Source: JANQRZ01 sp965215165
Lineage (GTDB): Bacteria > Bacteroidota > Rhodothermia > Rhodothermales > JANQRZ01
Assembly: GCA_965215165.1 (NCBI GenBank)
Contig: CBDCCX010000006.1
Location: 1,736,001-1,800,000, forward strand
Direction of reading: 5' to 3'
Length of the DNA stretch: 64,000 nt
The translations under genes were made by a program, and so were the position numbers. Positions 41,799 through 50,889 of this stretch are shown in pieces. The notes below the pieces were generated by a model. The model was not told the origin of the DNA. It did no database searches and saw only the letters and a program-made list of their open reading frames with translations. Within the stretch, counting starts at the first letter, position 1, and each line of letters opens with the position of its first letter.

Positions 41799-44249
41799 AT
41801 GTCTCAACCTATCCCTTCCGAGGGCGCTCCGGTCGGGGCACGCTCGGAGCACCGCTTCGCTGCGCCCGGCCCGGTCACCTCCCTGTCTCCCGAACCCGAC
41901 GGCCTGACTTTTCGGTGCGACCACACGCTCGGCCGTCTGCGCTTTCTCGCCGATGGCCTAGTGCAGGTCGTCCTCTCCTCCGGAGGGGATCTGGGTGACG
42001 GGTTCTCGTATGGCCTCGACCCCGACGCCGAGTGGGCCGGGCCGAGCGCCCTCAACGTCGAAGAGGTCGGCGACACCGTCGCGCTTCGCACCGCTAGCCT
42101 GGAGGTCCGGCTCGACCGGGCGACGGGCCGACTCGGCGTCTTCACCCTCGACGGACACGCGGTGCTCGAAGACGCCGAGGCTCCGGCGTGGCACAGTACG
42201 GACGGCCTGGCTACTGTCGCCCTCAGCAAGCGGCTTCGCGGGGGCGAGCGGCTCCTCGGACTGGGCGACAAGACGGCGGGCCTCGACCGGCGCGGCGGGC
42301 GCTACGAGCACTGGAACACCGACGCCTTCGCCTTCGAGCGCGGCACCGACCCGATCTACAAAACGATCCCTTTCGTCCTCGGCATCACGGCTGCCGACGA
42401 CGAGCCCGCGCTCGCCTATGGCCTGTTCGTCGACACGCCCGTCCGCTCGGTCTTCGATCTCGGGGCGGCGGCCCCAGACGTGCTCCGGGTCGAGGCCGAG
42501 GCGGAGACGCTGACCTACTACGTGATCCACGCGCCGACGCCGGTGGAGATCGTGCAACGCTTCACCCGGCTGACCGGCCGGCCCCCGCTGTGGCCGAAGT
42601 GGGCGCTCGGCTACCACCAGTGCCGCTACTCGTACCGCACCGCCGACGAGGTGCGCGCCGTCGCCCGAGGCTTCCGCGAGCGCGGCATCCCGTGCGACGC
42701 GCTCTACTTCGACATCCACTACATGGACGGCTACCGCGTCTTCACCTGGGACCGCGACGCCTTCCCCGACCCCGACGGCCTGCTCCGCGCGCTGCGCGAC
42801 GACGGGTTCCACACGGTCGTGATGGTCGACCCCGGCATCAAGGCCGACGAGCAGGACTACGCCGTCGCCCAGAGCGGGATCGAGCACGACGCCTTCTGCC
42901 GGCACGCCGACGGCGCGCTCGCGACGGGGACCGTCTGGCCCGGCGCGTGCTACTTCCCCGACTACACGGACCCCGCCGCCCGCCGCTGGTGGGGCGACCT
43001 CCACGCGGACCTGGTGGCGCAGGGCGTCGACGGGGTCTGGAACGACATGAACGAGCCGGCCCTCTTCAACCCCGACGCCGACGACGAGGCGGACGTGGAG
43101 GCGGACGCGCTGACGCTTCCCGCCGACGTGCGCCACGCCTACGAAGGCCGCGGGGCCGCGCACGCGGCGATGCACAACGTCTACGGCGGCCAGATGGTGC
43201 GGGCGACCTGGGAGGGACTACGCCGCCTCCGCCCGGCGCGCCGCCCGTTCGTCATCACGCGTGCGGCCTATGCTGGCACCCAGCGCTGGGCCACGGGCTG
43301 GACCGGCGACAACTCCTCGACATGGGACCACCTCCGCCTCGCCCTCCAGCAAGCGCTCAGCCTCAACGTCTCCGGCTTCGCCTTCGTCGGGGCCGACGTC
43401 GGCGGGTTCGTCGGCGCGCCGACGGGGGAGCTGCTGGCGCGGTGGACCCAGCTCGGTGCGCTGATGCCGTTCTTCCGCAACCACTCCGGGCTGGACACGC
43501 CGCCGCAGGAGCCGTGGGCGTTCGGACCCGAGGTCGAGCGCGTGTGCCACGCCGCCATCGCCCTGCGCTACCGGCTGCTACCCTACTTTTACACCGCGCT
43601 CCACCGCGCCGCCGCCGACGGCACGCCGATCCTCCGCCCGCTCGCGCTCGAGCACCCCGACGACACAGCCGTCCGCCTCCAGTCCCCCGCCGGGTTCTAC
43701 GTCGGCGACCGGCTGCTCGCCTACCCGGCGCTCCGCCAGGGGCAGGCGCACGCCGACGTCTACCTGCCCGTCACGCCCGGCGGCTGGTTCGACTTCTGGA
43801 GCGGCGCGCACCACGAGAGCGGACAGACGCTCCGGGTCGAGACGCCGCTCGGCGCGCTCCCACTGTGGGTTCGGGCCGGGACGGTGCTTCCCCTCGCGCC
43901 CGTCCGGCAGACGGCCGGCGAACCGTTCGAGGCCCTGACGCTCCGGGTCTATCCGGCGGACGGCGACTTCACCTCGGTGCTCTACGACGACGCCGGCGAC
44001 GGGTGGGACTTCGAGCGCGGCGGGTTCTACCGCTGCACCTTCCACGGCACGGGCACCGGCGACGCCCTCACCGTCCGCCCCGAGGTTGAGGGTCAGTTTC
44101 CCGCACCGTGGACGCGGTGGGAGGTCGAGGTGATCGGCCCCGCCCCGGCTGAGGTGACGGCTGATGGGGAGGCGGTGCCGTTCGAGCACCACGGGACGTG
44201 CGTCCGCTTCACCGTCCGCCCGTCGCAGGCCTTCACCGTGCGCTACTGA
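41799..44249 (+). CDS. GH31 alpha-glucosidase
   Basis: 816 residues from the ATG at 41799, with no signal peptide, so probably cytoplasmic. The N-terminal beta-sandwich carries LLGLGDKTAGLDRRG and YEHWNTDAF. The barrel has the GH31 motif DGVWNDMNEPALF with nucleophile Asp416, and the acid/base Asp504 in TGWTGDNSSTW. C-terminal domains include GGWFDFWSGAHHESG. It releases glucose from imported maltodextrins and ends the locus. After the stop (44250) the sequence changes abruptly to AT-rich. Confidence 0.95.
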   Translation: MSQPIPSEGAPVGARSEHRFAAPGPVTSLSPEPDGLTFRCDHTLGRLRFLADGLVQVVLSSGGDLGDGFSYGLDPDAEWAGPSALNVEEVGDTVALRTASLEVRLDRATGRLGVFTLDGHAVLEDAEAPAWHSTDGLATVALSKRLRGGERLLGLGDKTAGLDRRGGRYEHWNTDAFAFERGTDPIYKTIPFVLGITAADDEPALAYGLFVDTPVRSVFDLGAAAPDVLRVEAEAETLTYYVIHAPTPVEIVQRFTRLTGRPPLWPKWALGYHQCRYSYRTADEVRAVARGFRERGIPCDALYFDIHYMDGYRVFTWDRDAFPDPDGLLRALRDDGFHTVVMVDPGIKADEQDYAVAQSGIEHDAFCRHADGALATGTVWPGACYFPDYTDPAARRWWGDLHADLVAQGVDGVWNDMNEPALFNPDADDEADVEADALTLPADVRHAYEGRGAAHAAMHNVYGGQMVRATWEGLRRLRPARRPFVITRAAYAGTQRWATGWTGDNSSTWDHLRLALQQALSLNVSGFAFVGADVGGFVGAPTGELLARWTQLGALMPFFRNHSGLDTPPQEPWAFGPEVERVCHAAIALRYRLLPYFYTALHRAAADGTPILRPLALEHPDDTAVRLQSPAGFYVGDRLLAYPALRQGQAHADVYLPVTPGGWFDFWSGAHHESGQTLRVETPLGALPLWVRAGTVLPLAPVRQTAGEPFEALTLRVYPADGDFTSVLYDDAGDGWDFERGGFYRCTFHGTGTGDALTVRPEVEGQFPAPWTRWEVEVIGPAPAEVTADGEAVPFEHHGTCVRFTVRPSQAFTVRY

Positions 44250-44267
44250 CGTCGGCCGACGGCGGGC

Positions 44268-44390
44268 TTTATTAATAATTTTAGAGCAACGAGACTTGTA
44301 TTACTGATCAATGGATACCGAGACGTGCTGGTTTATTGTTTTAATCTAGTCTATTATTTTATGGGATCATATGCAGCCTCAAACTGAGAG
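44268..44390. other. AT-rich island between convergent genes
   Basis: About 120 bases of roughly one-third GC, in DNA that is otherwise around two-thirds GC or more. It contains runs such as TTTATTAATAATTTTAG, TTTATTGTTTTAATC and CTATTATTTTATGG. Both neighbours end into it, so it is not a promoter for either. No open frame or clear stem was seen. It may be a foreign remnant or a protein-binding or replication-related site. Confidence 0.6.
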
Positions 44391-44422
44391 GTCCTCGCCT
44401 CGAGTCCAGCTATGCTCCCGCG

Positions 44423-46183
44423 CTACTGCTCCCAAAGCGGCGTGTCGCGCGCGGCGAGCGAGGCACCGAGGCGCTCGAACCTCTCGCGGCTCATGTAGTG
44501 GACCAGCGGCTGGTAAACCCCGAGCAGACCGCTGCGGTCGTTGCGGCTGACGAGCGAGGGGTCCCAGCTCGGCGAGAGCCACGACGCTTGGTCGTAGGAG
44601 ATGTTGCTTGCGTCCGGGACGATGGCCGGGTCACGCCAGTCGGGGTGCACCGTGAGCCACCGCACGACGAGCCCGCTCGCGCCGGCCGGCCCCCAGTTTT
44701 GCCACGTGACGCCGGGCGCGCTCGCGTTCGACGGGCGGTCCTCCGGGCGCGAGTAGACCACGGTGTAGCGCCGCCGGGCATCGAGCGCCAGGTTCTCGTC
44801 CATTACCGAGGCGTGTGGCACGCCGGCGGCGGCGTTGTCGAGCAGCGTGATGTCGGGGTAGAGCGTGAACGAGAGGTAGCGGAGCTGGCCTGTGCCCATG
44901 CGGCGCTCGCCGCCGAGCGTCTCGGGGTGCGTCGGGAGCGTGCCCGTGAGCACGGCTACGTGGCCCTCCTCCAGGTTCAGGCCGCGCGAGAGGTACGAGA
45001 TGTACGGGACGCGGCTGTTCGAGCTCATATCCGAGCCCGGCGGCGGCAGGCCACCGCCCTTGGCTGCGACACCGCGCACGAGCGCCCGCCCGCGAGCCTT
45101 ATCGGCCGGGCTGTCCTTGCCCGTGGCAGCATAGACTCCCACGACGCCGCCGTGGAAAATGCCGAGGTCGCGCATCCAGCCGAAGTCGGCGCCGGTGTAG
45201 GGCGAGTCAGGCGCGCCTGCCTGTCCCTGCCGTGCGGGCGCTCGGCGGTTGACGTTCGCAATGTCGCGCGCGCGGTTAACGGCCAGCACGAAGTAGCGCC
45301 GCCCGTCGGGCGTCTCGTAGTGGAACTTCGGCAGCGGCACGCCGGCGAGCGGGCCTTTCGCCCGGTCCGGCGCGTAGTAGCGGGCCCAGAGCGTGCCCTC
45401 GTCCCACGGCCCCCGGTCATGTCCGAAGCGGAGGCCGCGGTGGGCAAGCGGCCCCTGGTACTGGATGGCGCTGCCGTAGCGGAGGTTGCCCGGCCGCCGG
45501 TGCAGCGGCTCGCGGTAGGCCGGCTCAATGTCGTACCCGTTGCCAACGCGCATCTCGAACGTCACCTGGTAGCTGCGGCGGCGGGCCGTGCGGTCGGCAC
45601 CGGGGCGGAACGGGTTCGTGTGGCCCAGCATCGGTTCGATGTCGGCATCCACGATCGGCACCTCGGCCGCGCCGAACTGCTTGGCGTAGTAGTAAAACGC
45701 CGGGTCGAGCGGCGGCGAGACTTGGAGGTCGAAAAAGCGCGTGTGGGGGAACTCGCCCTCGACGACGACGCGGTGACCAAACGGTGCGAGCAATGCCGGC
45801 GCCAGGAGGTAGGTGCAGTGGGGATCAGGATACAGCCCGCGCAGGCCGCTGTGGTCGAGCTTCTCCGCCGGGCGGACGATCCACTGGTCCTCGGCCGAGA
45901 CCTCTTCGGGGCGGACGAGCCGGTAGGGCAAGTCGATGGTGGCGATGCCGGGCGGCAGCAGTTCGGTCGGAATCTCGGCCGGGGCCTGGCCGTCGAGCCA
46001 GGCGAGGATGTGCTGCTCCAGCCCATCCGAGATCGCCTGGGCCTCGGCGAGGACGGCCGCGCGGCTTTGGAAGTCCGGGTAGGCCGGCGGCTCGGGCAGG
46101 AGGAGGTCTACGATCCGCGCCGGCGAGCAGCTTCCGAGCGCGAGGCTGGCCGCGAGAAGGGTGGCGAGGCAGAGTCGGTGCAT
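44423..46183 (-). CDS. Unknown large lipoprotein
   Basis: 586 residues from the ATG at 46183; signal peptide MHRLCLATLLAASLALGSCS with lipobox LGSC. The mature protein has many Tyr and Trp residues and blocks such as EFPHTRFFDLQVSPPLDPAF, HDRGPWDEGTLWARYYAPD, RDLGIFHGGVVGVYAATGKD and LRYLSFTLYPDITLLDN. The last reminds me of DUF1214-type proteins, but only weakly. I do not recognise the family. It is a single gene, starting about 110 bases from the frameshifted DUF5996. Two 14-bp direct repeats lie just upstream of the start. Confidence 0.8.
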   Translation of the reverse strand: MHRLCLATLLAASLALGSCSPARIVDLLLPEPPAYPDFQSRAAVLAEAQAISDGLEQHILAWLDGQAPAEIPTELLPPGIATIDLPYRLVRPEEVSAEDQWIVRPAEKLDHSGLRGLYPDPHCTYLLAPALLAPFGHRVVVEGEFPHTRFFDLQVSPPLDPAFYYYAKQFGAAEVPIVDADIEPMLGHTNPFRPGADRTARRRSYQVTFEMRVGNGYDIEPAYREPLHRRPGNLRYGSAIQYQGPLAHRGLRFGHDRGPWDEGTLWARYYAPDRAKGPLAGVPLPKFHYETPDGRRYFVLAVNRARDIANVNRRAPARQGQAGAPDSPYTGADFGWMRDLGIFHGGVVGVYAATGKDSPADKARGRALVRGVAAKGGGLPPPGSDMSSNSRVPYISYLSRGLNLEEGHVAVLTGTLPTHPETLGGERRMGTGQLRYLSFTLYPDITLLDNAAAGVPHASVMDENLALDARRRYTVVYSRPEDRPSNASAPGVTWQNWGPAGASGLVVRWLTVHPDWRDPAIVPDASNISYDQASWLSPSWDPSLVSRNDRSGLLGVYQPLVHYMSRERFERLGASLAARDTPLWEQ

Positions 46184-46196
46184 AGGACAGCGTGCG

Positions 46197-46222
46197 GCGA
46201 TGGTAAAGTGGCGATGGTAAAG
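46197..46222. repeat. Direct repeat upstream of the unknown lipoprotein gene
   Basis: GCGATGGTAAAG occurs at 46197-46208 and 46211-46222 (period 14), starting 14 bases before the start codon of the minus-strand lipoprotein gene. Confidence 0.75.
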
Positions 46223-46291
46223 ACGGTCTGGAGCTGGACGGGTCACGAACCGTGCCGGGCCCTACCCAGCGTCTCGGCTAGGCCTGATCGG

Positions 46292-47198
46292 CTAGCGTTC
46301 GAGCGCGGCGCGGTTCCAGTCGGCGAGGTCGGCGGCGGCGGTATAGGTGCTCTGCAAGAAGGCGAGCAGCGCCGCGTCGGGGTTGGGGGCGGTGCGGACG
46401 GCGTCGTAGGGGAGGACGAACTCGCCGAGGTCGTCGTGGAAATAGGCCGCCCCCGGCTCGACGGCGTGCTCGGCGAAGCCGTCCGGTTGGGGATAGGCGT
46501 AGGCGTAGAAGGCGGCCTCGCCCAGCCCCGTGCCCGGCCAGAAGCCCGCGCTCGCCACCTCGTGCGAGTACGCCTCGACCATCACCCGGTCGGCGACGTT
46601 GGGGTAGCCGCCGGGGTGCGGCGGCGCGGTCCGCCCGGAGAACCGCGTCACCGCCAGGTCGAACGCGCCCCAGAAGAAGTGGCTCGGGCTGCTCTTGCCG
46701 ACGAAGCGGGCGCGGAAGTCGGGCGAACACGCGGTCGGCCTCGACGAGGGCGCGCCAGAAGGCGTGGACCGCCTCGGCGTCGTAGCTCGCGTGCTCGGTG
46801 TCGTCGGGGAACGGGATCACCTCCTCTAGCTCGACCGGCACCGGCCACACCTCCGGCTCGACGCCGACGCCGGCGAGAGCGTCCATCGTCCTGTGGTAGA
46901 ACGCGGCCACCGCCATCGGCTCCAGCCCGAACGACGACCGCTCCCCGGCCGAGGTCTCGATGCAGAGCAGATGGTCCACGAAGTCGAAGTCGATCCGCAC
47001 GGTGCCGCCGGCGAAGGGCATCGCCGAGGTCGTCAGGCCGCGCGGGGTAACGTAGAGCGCGACGCCCCACCAGTGGTTGAGGCGCGGCCCGAGCCCAAGC
47101 CGGACCTTGCCGACGACCTGCGTCCGCAGGTGGAGCGTCGCGCACGTGTCCTGCCAGTCACTCAGGGGCGGGAGTTCGGGCCAGCGGTCGGAAGTCAT
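46292..47198 (-). pseudogene. DUF5996 family gene with a frameshift
   Basis: The frame from the ATG at 47198 gives MTSDRWPELPPLSDWQDTCA, then LHLRTQVVGKVRLGLGP and NHWWGVALYVTPRGLTTSAMP, matching DUF5996. At about residue 158, near 46721-46723 (a GGG on the plus strand), coding sense jumps to the next frame, which continues DFRARFVGKSSPSHFFWGAFDL and ends LQSTYTAAADLADWNRAALER. Removing one base restores a single protein of about 301 residues. Either a real mutation or a homopolymer sequencing error. It overlaps the upstream esterase gene by an ATGA junction, last in the operon. Function of DUF5996 is unknown. Confidence 0.85.
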
Positions 47199-47866
47199 GG
47201 CAGCTCTTGGAGGCGGGCGAGGAGGCCGCGCACGAACCGGACCTCGTCCTCGTTGACGGTGTGCCCTAGGCCGGGGTAGATCCGCAGCGTGACGTCCGCG
47301 CCCATCGCGCCGAGCACCTCGGCCGAGTGCTCGACCCGGACGAGCGGGATGTGAGCGTCGACGTCGCTGCACCCGAGGAAGACGGGCGTGCCCTCGAGAT
47401 CGCCTGGATAGTCGAGAACCTTGTCGGCGGGCGGATCGACAGCCCGAAGCTGCTCGCTGCCGATGAGGCCGCCGCTGAGCGCGACGACCCCGCCGTAGCG
47501 CCGAGGGGTTCGGGCGGCGAACTCGAGCGAGAGGCACGCCCCCTGCGAGAAGCCGCACAGCACGGTCCGCTCCGGCCCGATGCCGCCCGCCCCGACGGTC
47601 TCGAGCACGCCCCCGATTGCGCTGAGCGCCGACGACAGCCACGGCTCGTTCCGGTCGAGCGGGGCGAGGAACGAGTGCGGATACCACGTCTGCCCGGCCG
47701 CCTGCGGGGCGAGGAACGCCACGTCCGGCTGAGCAAATTCTTCGGCGAGGCCGAGGATGCCGTCGGCCGAGTCGCCCCGGCCATGGAGGATCACGACGGC
47801 GGCCTTGGCGCGGCCGAGCGGAGCGCCGGCGGGGCGGACGAGGGGGTCGGCGTGCGGGTCGGTCAT
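47195..47866 (-). CDS. Phospholipase/carboxylesterase family hydrolase (MhqD-like)
   Basis: 223 residues from the ATG at 47866. Alpha/beta hydrolase: oxyanion loop VVILHGRGDSADG, nucleophile elbow LCGFSQGACLS (Ser107), and acid and base in SDVDAHIPL and YPGLGHTVNEDEV. Bacillus MhqD, a similar esterase, is encoded with the dioxygenase MhqO and protects against quinones; the same pairing here suggests that role. It is coupled by 4-base overlaps to the dioxygenase upstream and DUF5996 downstream. Confidence 0.9.
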   Translation of the reverse strand: MTDPHADPLVRPAGAPLGRAKAAVVILHGRGDSADGILGLAEEFAQPDVAFLAPQAAGQTWYPHSFLAPLDRNEPWLSSALSAIGGVLETVGAGGIGPERTVLCGFSQGACLSLEFAARTPRRYGGVVALSGGLIGSEQLRAVDPPADKVLDYPGDLEGTPVFLGCSDVDAHIPLVRVEHSAEVLGAMGADVTLRIYPGLGHTVNEDEVRFVRGLLARLQELP

Positions 47867-48792
47867 GCGGTCGGGACGGTCAGGGTGGGGAGTTGCTGCT
47901 CGATGGCATCGCGGCGGGGCTCGGCCCACGGCGGGAGCTTGAGCGCGGTTCCGAGGCGCTCGGCCGATTCGTCGGCGGTGAAGCCCGGCGCGTCGGTGGC
48001 GATCTCGAAGAGGACCCCGCCCGGCGAGGGAAAGTAGATCGAGCGGAAGTACTGCCGGTCCTTGACCTCGGTGGCGAACAGGCCCGCGCTGCGGAGCGCG
48101 TCCTGCCACGCCCGCTGCTCGTCGTCGCCCTGCGCCCGAAAGGCGACGTGGTGCACGGTCCCGGCTCCGGGCCGCCCCCGCTCGGCCGTCTGCACCACGT
48201 CGACGACGCTCGCCGGCCCGCTGGGTGCCTGAAACCGCAATCGCCCGTCTTCCTCGCCGACGTTCTCCCATCCGAAGAGGTCGAGCAGCCGCGCCGTCGG
48301 CTCCGTCTCGGCCAGGGCGAGAGTAACGCTGTGGAAGCTTTGCACGGCCGCCTCGGGCGGCACCGGCCCGCCGGCCCATCCGGACCCGCTCGCGTCCTGG
48401 GCGATCAGCTCCAGCGGCAGCCCGTCCGGGTCGTCAAAGGCCAGCACGGTCTCGCCGAAACGCTCCACCGGCGCGTCGAAGTCGAGGGCGCGCTCGGCGA
48501 AGCGCTCCATCCAGAAGTCGAGGGCGCCGGCCGGCACAGAGTAGGCCGTCGCCGCAGTCATCCCCGCGCCGGTCCGGCCGGGGACGGCATTGGCCCACGG
48601 GAAGAACGTCAGGATCGAGCCAGGCCGGCCGAGGTCGTCGCCGTAGTAGAGGTGGTAGGTGCCAGGGTCGTCGAAGTTGACGGTCTTCTTGACGAGCCGG
48701 AGGCCGAGGACCCCGGCGTAGAAATCGACGTTGCGCTGCGCGGGGCCGGAGACGGCGGTGACGTGGTGGAGACCAGGGATCGGGAGCGGCAT
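47863..48792 (-). CDS. Ring-cleaving dioxygenase, VOC superfamily (MhqO-like)
   Basis: 309 residues. Two VOC/glyoxalase modules: residues about 5-135, opening GLHHVTAVSGPAQRNVDFYAG with LGLRLVKKTVNFDDPGTYHLYYGD (abridged), and about 150-290 with SFHSVTLAL, TVHHVAFRAQ and GVLFEIATDAPGF. His and Glu ligands for a divalent metal are in place (HHV, HVAF, LFEI). MhqO-type enzymes are thought to open hydroquinone rings. Gene order MFS exporter-dioxygenase-esterase-DUF5996 supports an aromatic or quinone detoxification operon. No MarR-type regulator is adjacent. Confidence 0.9.
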   Translation of the reverse strand: MPLPIPGLHHVTAVSGPAQRNVDFYAGVLGLRLVKKTVNFDDPGTYHLYYGDDLGRPGSILTFFPWANAVPGRTGAGMTAATAYSVPAGALDFWMERFAERALDFDAPVERFGETVLAFDDPDGLPLELIAQDASGSGWAGGPVPPEAAVQSFHSVTLALAETEPTARLLDLFGWENVGEEDGRLRFQAPSGPASVVDVVQTAERGRPGAGTVHHVAFRAQGDDEQRAWQDALRSAGLFATEVKDRQYFRSIYFPSPGGVLFEIATDAPGFTADESAERLGTALKLPPWAEPRRDAIEQQLPTLTVPTA

Positions 48793-48856
48793 AAACGTGG
48801 GAGGCTAGGGGTTGGGAGAGGGTACGGTCTACTCCAACGCGTGAGAGTTCCCCGGC

Positions 48857-50437
48857 TCACGCCCCCCGGCCCGTCGCCGGGTCGATGGTGAGCGCGGCCG
48901 TGAGGGCGCTCAGCGCGGCGAGCACGGCGGCAATCGCCGCGACCCAGCGGAAGGCGACGAGGAACGAGTCGTTGACGAGCGCCTGAAGCACGGCCCGCTG
49001 CTCGCCCTGCACCGACGCGGGCAGGTCGGCTCCGGTGAGGTCGCTTCGGAAGGGCTCGAGGAGCTGCGCGGCCTCCGCCGGCAGCGGGCTCGCGGCGAGG
49101 CGCTCGTCGAGCGCGCCGTTGAACACGCCGAGGGCGACGACGCCGAGCACGGCAATCGCCAGCAGCCCGGCGAGGCGCGCCGCCATGTTGTTGACGCCCG
49201 AGGCCGTCCCGGCATGGTCGCCGCCGGCATCGCCCATCACGACCGTCGTCAGCGGCGCGACGGCCACCGTCATCCCGATCCCGAGCACCAGGAGCGCCGG
49301 GAAGAACGTCGTCCAGTACGACCCGCCGACGCCCGGTACGATCAGCAGCGCCAGCCCGCCCGCCGCCACGAGCGGCCCGGCCACGAGCGGCAGGCGCGCC
49401 CCGAACCGGTCGATGAGGCCGCCGGCCCAGCGCGAGAGCACCCCCATCACGAGCGAGAACGGCAGGAACGCCGCCCCCGCCGCCGTCGCCGAGTAGCCCT
49501 GCACCTGAATCAGGTTGAACGGCAGGAAGAAGAGCACCCCGGTGAGGGCGAAGTAGAGCAGCAGCGTCATCGCGTTCGCCCCGCTGAACGACGCCGAGCG
49601 GAAGAGGCCCAGCGGCACGAGGGGGTGGCGCGCGCGCGACTCCCACCACACGAACGCCGCCAGCAGCGCCAGCCCTCCCCCGAAGGTGGCGAGCACGAGG
49701 GCGTCGCCCCAAGTCCGCTCGGCCGAGGCGACCAGCCCGTAGGTCAGGCTCCCGAACCCGAGCACGCCGAGCGCGGCCCCCGTCCAGTCGAGGCCGCCCG
49801 AGGCGTCGGGGTCGCGGCTCTCCGGGACCTTCCAGAGCGCCACGGCGAGCGTGGCGAGCGCCACCGGGACGACCACCAGAAACACCCATCGCCACGAGAA
49901 GGCGTCGACGAGCCAGCCGCCGAGCACCGGTCCGAGCGCGGTCGTGAGCGCCGAGAAGCCGGCCCAGGTGCCGATCGCCTTGCCGCGCTCGGCCCCGTCG
50001 AACGCCGCCGAGATGAGGGCGAGCGAGTTCGGCACCAGGAGCGCCGCGCCCAGGCCCTGCACCGCCCGCAGCGCGATCAGCCACCCGACCGTCGGGGCGA
50101 GGCCGCAGCCGACGGACGCCGCCGTGAACAGCGCCGTGCCCGCCACGAAGAGCCGCCGCCGCCCGAAGCGGTCCCCCGCCGCCCCGCCGACGAGGATCAG
50201 CGCGCCGAGCAGCAGCAGGTAGGCGTTGAGCACCCACTGCATCTCGGCGACGGTCGCACCCAGCCCGCGCTGCATCGCCGGCAGCGCCACGTTGACGACC
50301 GAGCTGACGATGAAGGCGAGGCTCGAGCCGCCGATCGTCGCGGCGAGGACCCACGGCTTGGCAGCCTCGTCGGCCCCGGCGTGGCGGCCCGCCCGGAGGG
50401 CCCCTTCGTCGCAGGGCGCGTGGTTACCAATGGGCAT
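48857..50437 (-). CDS. MFS multidrug exporter, DHA2 (EmrB/QacA) family
   Basis: 526 residues with about 14 membrane helices. DHA2 features: SVVNVALPAMQRGLGATVAEMQWVLNAYLL (abridged), the loop 2-3 motif GDRFGRRRLFVAG, and motif C-like ALTTALGPVLGGWLVD. It probably exports toxic organic compounds by proton antiport. First gene of the Mhq-like operon, 64 bases upstream of the dioxygenase. Its leader, shared with the divergent DUF971 gene, contains a tract of CACTCTCC repeats. Confidence 0.92.
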   Translation of the reverse strand: MPIGNHAPCDEGALRAGRHAGADEAAKPWVLAATIGGSSLAFIVSSVVNVALPAMQRGLGATVAEMQWVLNAYLLLLGALILVGGAAGDRFGRRRLFVAGTALFTAASVGCGLAPTVGWLIALRAVQGLGAALLVPNSLALISAAFDGAERGKAIGTWAGFSALTTALGPVLGGWLVDAFSWRWVFLVVVPVALATLAVALWKVPESRDPDASGGLDWTGAALGVLGFGSLTYGLVASAERTWGDALVLATFGGGLALLAAFVWWESRARHPLVPLGLFRSASFSGANAMTLLLYFALTGVLFFLPFNLIQVQGYSATAAGAAFLPFSLVMGVLSRWAGGLIDRFGARLPLVAGPLVAAGGLALLIVPGVGGSYWTTFFPALLVLGIGMTVAVAPLTTVVMGDAGGDHAGTASGVNNMAARLAGLLAIAVLGVVALGVFNGALDERLAASPLPAEAAQLLEPFRSDLTGADLPASVQGEQRAVLQALVNDSFLVAFRWVAAIAAVLAALSALTAALTIDPATGRGA

Positions 50438-50530
50438 AGGGCAAGAACCAGAGGAATGGGGGAACGGGGGAAGATGGCACGGCGCTCAGCCCGAAGCAAA
50501 CCGATCCAGACTACCTTTAGGGTTTTCTCT

Positions 50531-50570
50531 CACTCTCCCACTCTCCCACTCTCCCACTCTCCCACTCTCC
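50531..50570. repeat. Five tandem copies of CACTCTCC
   Basis: The 8-bp word CACTCTCC is repeated five times without error at 50531-50570, ending 4 bases before the DUF971 ATG. A related G-rich word (GGGGGAACGGGGGAAG) on the same strand at about 50458-50473 is roughly complementary. Copy number could vary by slippage and change the spacing of the leader. Confidence 0.9.
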
Positions 50571-50574
50571 CGCC

Positions 50575-50889
50575 ATGCCCTCCCACCCCACCCCCACGCA
50601 GATCGCCGTCGATCAGGCCGCGCAGACCCTCACCATCGCGTGGGCCGACGGGCACACCTCGGCGTACTCCTACGAGGGGCTGCGCCGCGCGTGCCCGTGC
50701 GTCGAGTGTCGCGGCGGGCACGGGAGGATGGCCGAGCCCGTAGACCCGGCGGTGTGGGACCTGCCGAGCTTGCAGACCTACGAGCTGAAGGAGGTCCACC
50801 CGGCGGGCAACTACGCCGTGCAGTTCGTCTGGGGCGACGGGCACGTCCACGGCGTCTGGTCGTGGGCCTACCTCCGGTCGCTGCGCTAG
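50575..50889 (+). CDS. DUF971 domain protein
   Basis: 104 residues. Sequence blocks ADGHTSAYSYEGLRRACPCVECRGGHG and YAVQFVWGDGHVHGVWSWAYLR (both abridged) match DUF971, the N-terminal module of gamma-butyrobetaine hydroxylase. The CPCVEC Cys cluster and the His residues could bind zinc or iron. Stand-alone DUF971 proteins have been linked to Fe-S metabolism. Divergent from the MFS gene and convergent with the cyclase, overlapping it by 4 bases. Confidence 0.85.
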   Translation: MPSHPTPTQIAVDQAAQTLTIAWADGHTSAYSYEGLRRACPCVECRGGHGRMAEPVDPAVWDLPSLQTYELKEVHPAGNYAVQFVWGDGHVHGVWSWAYLRSLR

